Source: Bradyrhizobium elkanii WSM2783
GTDB lineage: Bacteria; Pseudomonadota; Alphaproteobacteria; Rhizobiales; Xanthobacteraceae
Reading direction: 5' to 3'
Length of the DNA: 64,000 nt
NCBI RefSeq assembly: GCF_000472865.1
Contig: NZ_AXAP01000001.1
Span: forward strand, 305,461-369,460
Shown: in pieces, positions 57,654 to 64,000 of the stretch
How the letters are laid out: each line of letters opens with the position of its first letter
How positions within the stretch are numbered: the stretch's first letter is position 1
The notes under the pieces: generated by a model
What the model saw: only the letters and a program-made list of their open reading frames with translations
Told to the model about the DNA's origin: nothing
Database searches by the model: none
Made by a program: the position numbers and the translations under genes

Positions 57654-58751
57654 GTGATCTTGTCGCTTCGATCGGTCCTGATATCTTTTTTATTGCTGGC
57701 GATCCTCGCGCTCGTCTGCATCGCGGTCCGCGCGCAGGACATAGCCCCCGACAAGGAATTGGTGGTGGCGACCAAGGAAGCCCCGCCTTTCGCGATGAAG
57801 CAGCCGGACGGGAGCTGGGGCGGTATCAGCATTGAGCTCTGGAGACGGATCGCTGATCGGGCGCATCTTAAGTTTCGCTTGGTTGAGACGCAGAGTGTGC
57901 AGGATCTGCTGGATGGCGTCGCGAAAGGCACCTTCGACGCCGGCGTCGCAGCCGTAACCGTGACTGCTGCACGTGCACGCGATGTCGATTTCACTCAACC
58001 TTTCTACAACACCGGACTCGGGATTGCGGTGTCTCTCAATGAGAGCCCCTGGGTCTCGATCGGACGGGCGCTTCTCTCTTTCGGCTTCTTCCAGGCTGTC
58101 GGTCTGCTGCTTTGTTTTGCGATGGCGGTGGGGTTCATCATTTGGCTGCTGGAGCGGCGCAAGACGGAACATTTCGGCGGGGGCGCCAAGGGGCTCGGCT
58201 CCAGCTTCTGGTGGTCGACCATTGCCATGACGCAGGCCGGAGCCGCAGCGAATGCACCGGCAACGCTTCCCGGGCGGATCGTCGCGACCGGGTGGATGAT
58301 CGCTTCCGTGATCGCGATAGCCGTGTTCACCGCCGGCATCACCTCCACCCTCACGCGCAGGGAACTGCAAGGCGCAGTCCACAGCTTCAACGACCTGCGA
58401 TCCGTGCGCGTCGGCGCCGTCGCGAACTCTCCGACAAGCGACTACCTCATGCGCCAGCAGCTTTCGTTCCGAGCATTTCCAGACGCTCAAAGCGGCCTGT
58501 CCGCACTGAGCCGCGGTCAGATCGATGCCTTCGTCCATGACAAGCCGCTGCTGGCCTGGATCGTTCGTAACGACTTCTCAGGCTCGATCCGAGTCGTCGA
58601 TACCAGCTTCAGCAGCGAGCGATATGCGATCGTGCTGCCGAAAGGCAGTGCCTTGCGGCCGATGCTCGATCTTGCCGTGCTCGATCAAATCGAAAGCGAT
58701 CGGTGGCAACAGACGCTGTTCCTGGCTCTTGGAAACGCCCGATCGCCCTGA
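57654..58751 (+). CDS. Prokaryotic ionotropic glutamate-receptor-like channel
   Basis: A 365-residue protein with the GluR0-type layout. It has a signal sequence (SVLISFLLLAILALVCIAVRA) and lobe 1 of a periplasmic amino-acid-binding domain (KELVVATKEAPPFAM, GGISIELWRRIADRAHLKF, DAGVAAVTVTAARARDVDFTQPF). Helix M1 (FQAVGLLLCFAMAVGFIIWLL), a pore loop (FWWSTIAMTQAGAAANAPAT), helix M2 (IVATGWMIASVIAIAVFTAG) and lobe 2 with HSFNDLRSVRVGAVANS follow. The filter has no TVGYG K+ signature. Ligand unknown. GTG 57654 is chosen because AAGGCG precedes it; an upstream TTG at 57594 is less likely. It appears to be a single gene. Confidence 0.88.
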   Translation: MILSLRSVLISFLLLAILALVCIAVRAQDIAPDKELVVATKEAPPFAMKQPDGSWGGISIELWRRIADRAHLKFRLVETQSVQDLLDGVAKGTFDAGVAAVTVTAARARDVDFTQPFYNTGLGIAVSLNESPWVSIGRALLSFGFFQAVGLLLCFAMAVGFIIWLLERRKTEHFGGGAKGLGSSFWWSTIAMTQAGAAANAPATLPGRIVATGWMIASVIAIAVFTAGITSTLTRRELQGAVHSFNDLRSVRVGAVANSPTSDYLMRQQLSFRAFPDAQSGLSALSRGQIDAFVHDKPLLAWIVRNDFSGSIRVVDTSFSSERYAIVLPKGSALRPMLDLAVLDQIESDRWQQTLFLALGNARSP

Positions 58752-58884
58752 CTCTCGCGTCGGCTCAGCCGGCGCTCGTCAGCGCTTGGCGCGATGCGAT
58801 CCAGATGACGTCCGCTATGCGCGGGACGGTCGGCTTGGCGTGCAGAGGGTGACCTGCTCCCAATTGCACTACGTCGGAGTCGTC

Positions 58885-58944
58885 AGAGCATGATCCGGAA
58901 AAGTGGGCAGCGTGAGACGATTCGAAGAAACGTCATCACGCTCT
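58885..58944. repeat. Palindromic intergenic repeat (AGAGCATGAT type)
   Basis: A 60-base element with 10-bp terminal inverted arms, AGAGCATGAT (58885-58894) and ATCACGCTCT (58935-58944), pairing at nine of ten positions. An inner GTGAGACG / CGTCATCAC pairing is also possible. Elements with this beginning (AGAGCATGATCCGGAAAAGT) are repeated many times in Bradyrhizobium-type genomes, as I recall. Its last two bases overlap the stop codon of the methyltransferase gene at 58943, and it may act as a bidirectional terminator. Confidence 0.65.
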
Positions 58945-59752
58945 AAGTAGGTCGCGGTTTCCGCTCAGACGGCAGTCCCTGCTCGATGCTTTGAAACCGC
59001 AGCGGTGCGAGGGCGACGGCGCGTTGCCACCAGTCCGTCACGCGTTCGTCGAGCGCGGTTCCGCCTCGGCCTTTGCCTGGGATGATCCTGATGCCCCTGA
59101 CCACTTCGGCTTGATAGCAGCGAGCGAGGCGGGTGATCTTGATGACGATGCCGGCCCGGCCCCGCTTGGTCAGCGGGACCAGCAGGCGGCCGTTGCGGCG
59201 GAGCGATTCAATCCACAGCGGATGCGGATGATTGAAGCCGGCATGGACGATGATCACATCGGCCGGGCCGCTCACGTCGTTGCAGCCGTCGCCGTGGACC
59301 ACTTCGACGTTCTTGTATCGGCGGAGATTGGCGGCGGCACGGTCGGCCAATGTCTTGTTACAGTCGATGGCAAGGACCGTGCCTTGCGCGCCGACGATCC
59401 TGGACAGGATCGCCGAATAATAGCCGAGCCCGCAGCCGATCTGCACCACGCGCTCTTTTTCCCTGATGTCGAGGATATCGAAGAAGTGCGCCCACAGGCT
59501 CGGCAGTCCGGTGTCGAGCTTGCGCCGTTCATCGATCGCCACCAGCGCGTCGTCGTAGAGGTGAACGGGATCCGCATCGGCGGTGGAGCTGTAGCCGCGT
59601 CCGACCTCGCGGCGGATCCGCCAGGGGCCGCCGCCCGCAAAGTGCTCGCGCGGCACCGTGGCGAAAGCCCGCAGCAGGCGCGCCGACGAAATCTGCTCGC
59701 GTTGCCGGATCGCTTGCGCGTAGCGTCGTCTTGCCGCCGCCAGATCGCTCAT
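58943..59752 (-). CDS. Protein-L-isoaspartate O-methyltransferase-like enzyme
   Basis: A 269-residue SAM-dependent methyltransferase of the PCMT fold. ATVPREHFAGGGPWRI-like sequence near the start matches the substrate-loop region. ERVVQIGCGLGYYSAILSRI is the SAM motif I, TVLAIDCNKTLADRAAANL motif II, and NGRLLVPLTKRGRAGIVIKI the late strand. Length exceeds classical Pcm (about 210) by a C-terminal extension. The ATG (59752) overlaps the stop of the upstream cyclase gene (ATGA), so it is translationally coupled to it. Repair of isoaspartyl residues is the family role; an atypical substrate is possible. Confidence 0.8.
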   Translation of the reverse strand: MSDLAAARRRYAQAIRQREQISSARLLRAFATVPREHFAGGGPWRIRREVGRGYSSTADADPVHLYDDALVAIDERRKLDTGLPSLWAHFFDILDIREKERVVQIGCGLGYYSAILSRIVGAQGTVLAIDCNKTLADRAAANLRRYKNVEVVHGDGCNDVSGPADVIIVHAGFNHPHPLWIESLRRNGRLLVPLTKRGRAGIVIKITRLARCYQAEVVRGIRIIPGKGRGGTALDERVTDWWQRAVALAPLRFQSIEQGLPSERKPRPT

Positions 59753-62700
59753 CCCGCCTGGTGTAGCCCTGTCTGGTTGTCCCATGGATGCTGCCTTGAC
59801 GGATTCGCGCCGAGTTCCTCCATCAGATTCCACGCGTCCTTCAGGTCCGGCGTAAGGAAGCCTTCCGCGAACTGCGCCGTAACAGGCACGAGCAGTTCGA
59901 TGGCCTGCTCGCGCCTGCCGGCATCGCGCCAAAGGCGTGCCAGGCTGACGACCGATCGCAATTCCCATGCAAGCGCGCTCTGCTGGCGGGCCAGCTCGAT
60001 CGAGCGGCGGAACAGCTCCTCGACGTCGTCGGCCACAGCGAGCCCGCCTTGGGCAAAGGTCGTTTCACCCTGCAGGCGATAGACCTCGGCGAGGAAGAAG
60101 TGGTCACCGGTGCGCCTCGCAACCGCGAGTGCGCCGTCCAGCGTCCGCAGTGCCGCTTCCAGGCGGCCGACTTTCGCGTAGGCAGTCGCGAGCAGGCTCC
60201 TGAACCAGCAGGTCGCCAGCCAGGCCTCCATGGCTTCATAGCCCTCCAGTCCCACCCGCATCTGCTTCAGCCCTTCGTCGATATCGCCGAGTTCGACCAT
60301 CGCCCATGCGCGCAGAATGCCTGCCTGCTGCTTCCAGTGCTGGAAGCCATGATCCGACGAGACCACCATGGCGCGGTCGGAATAGTTCATGGTGCCCTCG
60401 ACATCGCGCAGGTGCTGGCAAAGATAGGCGCCGAACTCGAGGGCAAAGGCGAGCGTGAACGGATGACGCAGCTGTTCGGCGTTGACGATCGCATCCTCGG
60501 TGTGCTGGCGCGCCGCATCGGGACGGCCGAGAAACCACTGGAGATATCCGAGATAGGACAGCGACACGACGCCAGGATCGATACCGTGCCGTTCGGTCAG
60601 TTCGCCGTGCCATTCGGGCGTGTAGAGCCCGATGCAGCGCTGCAGATGATAGTGCGAAGCCGCAAATCGCCCGCGATAGAGCATGGTCATCGCGATCGAC
60701 CTGTGGGCCTCGATCAGATATCCGGCATGCTGCTGCATCGATTGCGCGGTTGCGTTCGGGCGTACGCGCTTCGCGAATTGCAGGAGTTCGACGCTGAGAT
60801 CATGGGCGCGCTTCAGATCGGCGCGGATGAAATGGTACACCCAAAGCCCGCGGGTCGCCGCGAACACATTTGCCTCATCGTCAAGCTGGCGGCCGAGCTC
60901 GAGCGCCTGGGCGTAGTTTTCCTCGACCTCCTGCGCGGCGTAGCCCTTGGCGGCGATCAAGGCGTTGCCCAGCGCGGTGCGAAGCTCCAGCTCCATTTCG
61001 TCGCGTCGCATCATCTTGGGATGGCTTTGGGTGACGCCGAGGCCGCGCCGGAGATGGCTGATCGCTTCCAGATTGGCGCCCGCCTTTGCGGACTGCCTGC
61101 CCGCCTTCAGCCAGAAACCAACGGCAGGTTCGGCCTGGCCGGATTCGGTCAGGTGATAGGCGAAAAGCTCGGGCTCGCGCTCGGTACGTTCGGGATAGAG
61201 ATCCGCAATCACCTCAGCGATCCGCGAATGCAGCCTTCGTCTTTCGCTGTGCAGGAGGCTCGAATGCGCCGCGTCCTGGATCATCACATGCTTGAAGGCA
61301 TAGATCGCATCCGGCGGATGACCGCGGCGAACGATCAATCCCGCTTGCTCGAGATGATCAAGCGCTGCCTCGATCTGCTCCGCCGGAGCTTCGGCGACCG
61401 CGCGAAGGATATCGTAGGAGAACTCGCGGCCGATCGTGGCTCCGATCTGGGCGATCTTCTTGAACGGCCCCATGCGATCGAGGCGCGCCATCAGCGAGTC
61501 GGTCAGCGTGGCCGGGATCGAGAGCTGGCGCCATGGTCCGGTGAAGACATAGCGCCCATGCCGCTCGGTGAGCAGGTTGGATTCGATGACCGCCTTGGTC
61601 AGCTCTTCCAGGAATAACGGCACGCCGTCGGTCCTGACGATGATCTCCTCGACCACTTCCCTTGGCAGCTCCCGCCGGCCTGCGACCCGCTCGACCAGCG
61701 TCGTCCGCAATTGCCGGCTAAGCCGGTTGAGCGTCAATGCCGTGATGTGGCGATGCGCATTCCAGCTCGGCTTGAATTCCGGGCGGCAGGTGACGATCAC
61801 GAGAATGGCCGCGTTCTGAGCCCGCTCCACCAAGAGATCAAGCACTTCCCGCGAGGTAGGATCGATCCAGTGGGCATCCTCCAAGGCGATCATCAATGGC
61901 TGGTCGCGCGCGAGCCCGACCAGATGGTTCACCAGCGCGGCGACCGTCACATCCTTGTGCTGCTGCGGCGAAAGCTCCGGCAGCGCATGCCGGTCGCCGG
62001 TCGAGATCGACAATAGCGCAGCAAAGATCGGCACCACCTGCTGCACATTGCCCTTTGCGGCGATCACGGCCGCTTCGAGGCTTGAAAGCGCCAGCACCGA
62101 AGAGCCTTCGCGATCGAGTCCGATCGCGAATTTGAACTGCTCGATAAACGGATAGAACGCGGTGCCGGTGTAATAGGGAGAACACTGGAACGACAATTGC
62201 CCGTGATGCTCGCCCGCGATCCGCTCGTGAATCTCCTGGAAAACGCGCGACTTGCCGATTCCGGGCTCGCCCGACAGCAGCACGACCTGGCCATGACCCC
62301 GCTTGGCCTGTTGCCAGCGTCGCATCAGCAGGGCGATTTCTTCCTCCCGGTTGACCAGCGGCGTCAATCTCGGACCCATTGCCGCGGCGAAGCGTGTTTC
62401 CGTGCGCGCGCGGCGGACCACGCGCCAGGCCTGGACTTTTTCGGATATCCCCTTGAGCGCGTGAATGCCGAGGTCCTGGTAGTCGAACTTTCCCCTCAAC
62501 AGCGATTGCGTCGAGGACGCGATGACCACCCCATTGACGGGGGCCAGCGGCTGCAGCCGGGCGGCAAGGTTCAGCGTTTCGCCGACGGCGGAATCGCGCT
62601 CCTCGGTGCTCTGCCCGATCAGGTCTCCGACGACGGCAAGGCCGGTCGCAATTCCGATCCGAACCGCAGGCGTATAGCTGGACGCCGCTCGCTGCTCGCC

Positions 62701-63240
62701 GCCCTGCGCCGATGACAGCGCCTCGACGATCTCAAGCCCGGCGCGCACCGCACGCTCGGCGTCGTCTTCATGCGCGTGCGGGTAGCCAAAATAGATCAGG
62801 ATGGCGTCGCCGATATAGCGTGCGGCGAAGCCGTCATAATGCTTCACGATCCGGACGCAGGTCTCCCTGAAGCGGCCGATGATGTCGCGCACATCCTCTG
62901 GATCGAACTGCTCGGAGAGCGAGGTGGAGCCGACCATGTCGCAGAACATGGCGGTGAGCTGGCGCCGCTCGGCGGCGTTGCCCGTTCTCGGCGGGACGCT
63001 GCGATCCGCTACCGGATTGTTCGGTGCGATCGGGACGAGCGAGCCTATCGCGCGCTGCAGGCGCCTGCGATCGCCCATCGGCAGACCAAGCTTCGCCAGA
63101 TCTTCTTCGGTTAGATCGGGGATGACATCGAGGCCGATGCGGTGCTGGATGAAAAGATCGGCGTATTGGCCGAGGCCGGCCTCCTCGAGCCAGTGCTTCA
63201 AGCCATCTGTCGTTTCAAAACCTGGCTTATTCTCCGGCAT
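59749..63240 (-). CDS. SAM-class III cyclase-AAA ATPase-TPR signalling protein
   Basis: A 1163-residue cytoplasmic protein in four parts. An N-terminal SAM domain (about 10-68, LKHWLEEAGLGQYADLFIQH) comes first. A class III nucleotidyl cyclase domain (about 92-275, RRQLTAMFCDMVGSTSLSEQ, metal-binding Asp101 and Asp145 in RYIGDAILIYFGYP) follows. Next is an AAA/STAND-type ATPase (P-loop LLSGEPGIGKSRVFQEIHER near 320, ALEDAHWIDPTSREVLDLL as Walker B). The C-terminal half is TPR-like. This architecture is frequent in Bradyrhizobium and Mesorhizobium. It probably makes cAMP, or acts as a regulated scaffold, in response to a signal read by the TPR part. ATG 63240 is reasonable. Its stop overlaps the methyltransferase start. 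Confidence 0.93.
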   Translation of the reverse strand: MPENKPGFETTDGLKHWLEEAGLGQYADLFIQHRIGLDVIPDLTEEDLAKLGLPMGDRRRLQRAIGSLVPIAPNNPVADRSVPPRTGNAAERRQLTAMFCDMVGSTSLSEQFDPEDVRDIIGRFRETCVRIVKHYDGFAARYIGDAILIYFGYPHAHEDDAERAVRAGLEIVEALSSAQGGEQRAASSYTPAVRIGIATGLAVVGDLIGQSTEERDSAVGETLNLAARLQPLAPVNGVVIASSTQSLLRGKFDYQDLGIHALKGISEKVQAWRVVRRARTETRFAAAMGPRLTPLVNREEEIALLMRRWQQAKRGHGQVVLLSGEPGIGKSRVFQEIHERIAGEHHGQLSFQCSPYYTGTAFYPFIEQFKFAIGLDREGSSVLALSSLEAAVIAAKGNVQQVVPIFAALLSISTGDRHALPELSPQQHKDVTVAALVNHLVGLARDQPLMIALEDAHWIDPTSREVLDLLVERAQNAAILVIVTCRPEFKPSWNAHRHITALTLNRLSRQLRTTLVERVAGRRELPREVVEEIIVRTDGVPLFLEELTKAVIESNLLTERHGRYVFTGPWRQLSIPATLTDSLMARLDRMGPFKKIAQIGATIGREFSYDILRAVAEAPAEQIEAALDHLEQAGLIVRRGHPPDAIYAFKHVMIQDAAHSSLLHSERRRLHSRIAEVIADLYPERTEREPELFAYHLTESGQAEPAVGFWLKAGRQSAKAGANLEAISHLRRGLGVTQSHPKMMRRDEMELELRTALGNALIAAKGYAAQEVEENYAQALELGRQLDDEANVFAATRGLWVYHFIRADLKRAHDLSVELLQFAKRVRPNATAQSMQQHAGYLIEAHRSIAMTMLYRGRFAASHYHLQRCIGLYTPEWHGELTERHGIDPGVVSLSYLGYLQWFLGRPDAARQHTEDAIVNAEQLRHPFTLAFALEFGAYLCQHLRDVEGTMNYSDRAMVVSSDHGFQHWKQQAGILRAWAMVELGDIDEGLKQMRVGLEGYEAMEAWLATCWFRSLLATAYAKVGRLEAALRTLDGALAVARRTGDHFFLAEVYRLQGETTFAQGGLAVADDVEELFRRSIELARQQSALAWELRSVVSLARLWRDAGRREQAIELLVPVTAQFAEGFLTPDLKDAWNLMEELGANPSRQHPWDNQTGLHQAG

Positions 63241-63383
63241 GATTATCCGTCGGGCTGCATCTCAGGAGAAAGGACGTGTCTCCGTTCGGTTGCGCACATT
63301 TTGGGGACTTTTGCCCGACCTCGGTCTGGACGGATCTGCGAAGTTCGAGAACAATAGCTCAACTCGAGCAAAAAGGCACGAGC

Positions 63384-64000
63384 TTGTCGGACATCGCAGC
63401 CACACCGTCGCAAGGATCGGCCGGCAGCAGCACCGGAGGCCAAGCCCTTTCGTGCATCCAGGCCTTTTCGAGCATCGGCGATATGCTTGATTTCTATTCC
63501 CGCAACGCGCCCGATCGGCCTGCGGTGCTTGCTCCCGGGCGGGGCGCGGTGACCTATGCCGGGCTTGCCGCGCGCACCAGTGAGACCGTCCATCAATTGC
63601 GCAGGCTCGGCATCGCTCAGGCCGATCGCGTCGCCGTGGTATTGCCGCGGGGCGTCGATAACGCGCTGGCCCTCATTGCGGTCGCAACAGCAGCCGTCTG
63701 CATCCCGGTCAATCCGGACCTGACCGGGGATGAATTTCAGCGCTATTTCAGCGAGCTGGAGCTTGCCGCTCTCGTCACGTCTACGGAAGCGGGGTCTGCA
63801 AGCCGGGCCGCCGCGCACGCGCTGGGGGTTGCTGTGATCGATCTGTCGCCCCGGGGCGGCCTTGGCGCCTTCGAATTGGCAGGCTCGTCGGTTGGGCCTG
63901 CCGTTGTGGGCGGGGCCGCGCGCGGAGAGGATGATGCCTTTATCCTGCTGACCTCGGGCACGGCGTCTCGCCCTAAGATGGTGCCGCTGACACATGCGAG
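63384..64000 (+). CDS. AMP-forming acyl-CoA/amino-acid ligase, 5' part only
   Basis: The first 205 codons of an ANL-superfamily adenylating enzyme, cut off by the window edge. MLDFYSRNAPDRPAVLAPG, VTYAGLAARTSETVHQLRRLG, ADRVAVVLPRGVDNALALIA and the P-loop A3 motif ILLTSGTASRPKMVPLTH (last 20 residues) are diagnostic. Start: TTG 63384 has AAAGGCACG upstream; ATG 63483 (MLDFYS) is the alternative. It is divergent from the cyclase gene, with about 140 bases between. Substrate and any carrier-protein domain downstream cannot be seen. Confidence 0.85.
   Translation, partial: MSDIAATPSQGSAGSSTGGQALSCIQAFSSIGDMLDFYSRNAPDRPAVLAPGRGAVTYAGLAARTSETVHQLRRLGIAQADRVAVVLPRGVDNALALIAVATAAVCIPVNPDLTGDEFQRYFSELELAALVTSTEAGSASRAAAHALGVAVIDLSPRGGLGAFELAGSSVGPAVVGGAARGEDDAFILLTSGTASRPKMVPLTHA

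Noticed and set aside
60049..61617. 522-codon plus-strand frame
   Set aside because: It is antisense to the cyclase-ATPase-TPR gene whose domains are unmistakable; no ribosome site.
1..64000. tRNA, rRNA, intact insertion sequences, CRISPR arrays, integrase genes
   Set aside because: I looked for clover-leaf, 16S/23S, transposase and integrase signatures and recognised none. A tRNAscan-SE or ISfinder run would be needed to exclude small or degenerate ones.

Overview
The window is GC-rich, densely coded alphaproteobacterial chromosome, most likely from the Bradyrhizobium/Rhodopseudomonas group. Pointers are the DUF3551 and DUF992 small secreted proteins, an 'AADLAARP' outer-membrane beta-barrel protein, the very large (about 1600-residue) NAD-dependent glutamate dehydrogenase, the aerobic CobN-type cobalamin pathway, and an AGAGCATGAT-type palindromic intergenic repeat. 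All assignments come from reading the sequence; no database search was run.

Layout. 1-5000 is an accessory, loosely packed stretch. It holds an unknown gene, a possible RES-domain remnant, two about 91% identical copies of a small HGG-motif protein gene flanking a ClpP-like protease and an outer-membrane protein, and a small secreted protein. 5157-6450 is a divergent membrane protein/TetR pair with two near-identical palindromic operators. 6545-8437 is a zinc-type methionyl-tRNA synthetase preceded by a promoter, a 22-codon leader ORF and an intrinsic terminator, which together look like a transcription attenuator. 8688-13855 carries a DUF3047-like exported protein, an unknown Cys-containing protein, a truncated AraC-family remnant, a small membrane protein and a CPA1 Na+/H+ antiporter. 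13862-18679 is the giant glutamate dehydrogenase.

19750-32960 is a surface-polysaccharide cluster: a beta-propeller GINT1-like protein, GT4 glycosyltransferase, Wzc-like chain-length protein with a degenerate P-loop, Wzx flippase, FAD oxidoreductase, CelD-type GNAT acyltransferase, WecG/TagA glycosyltransferase, Wzy/ligase-like polymerase and an exported GH5 glycanase. Together these could assemble a lipid-linked repeat, decorate it, flip it, polymerise it and trim it. The initiating sugar transferase and the outer-membrane exporter are not in the window.

34081-50508 is a cobalamin island. A minus-strand operon (cobT-cobS-unknown-cbtB-cbtA) diverges from a plus-strand operon (DUF1636-cobU-cobW-cobN-cobO-cobQ) headed by a cobalamin riboswitch. 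It is followed by btuF-cobD (minus), cobC (plus) and a btuB-type TonB receptor (minus) with its own cobalamin riboswitch. These cover cobalt insertion, adenosylation, amidation, aminopropanol-arm attachment, nucleotide-loop assembly, probable cobalt uptake and B12 uptake. The corrin-ring methylation genes and BtuCD are not here.

50755-64000 holds an unknown gene, a DUF3551 protein, a soluble NarX-like kinase with two paralogous NarL-type regulators, a Bax inhibitor-1 family protein, small secreted and membrane proteins, a prokaryotic glutamate-receptor-like channel, a protein-repair methyltransferase overlapping a 1163-residue SAM-cyclase-ATPase-TPR protein, and the first two hundred codons of an AMP-forming ligase cut by the window edge. 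No rRNA, tRNA, CRISPR array or intact insertion sequence was recognised.
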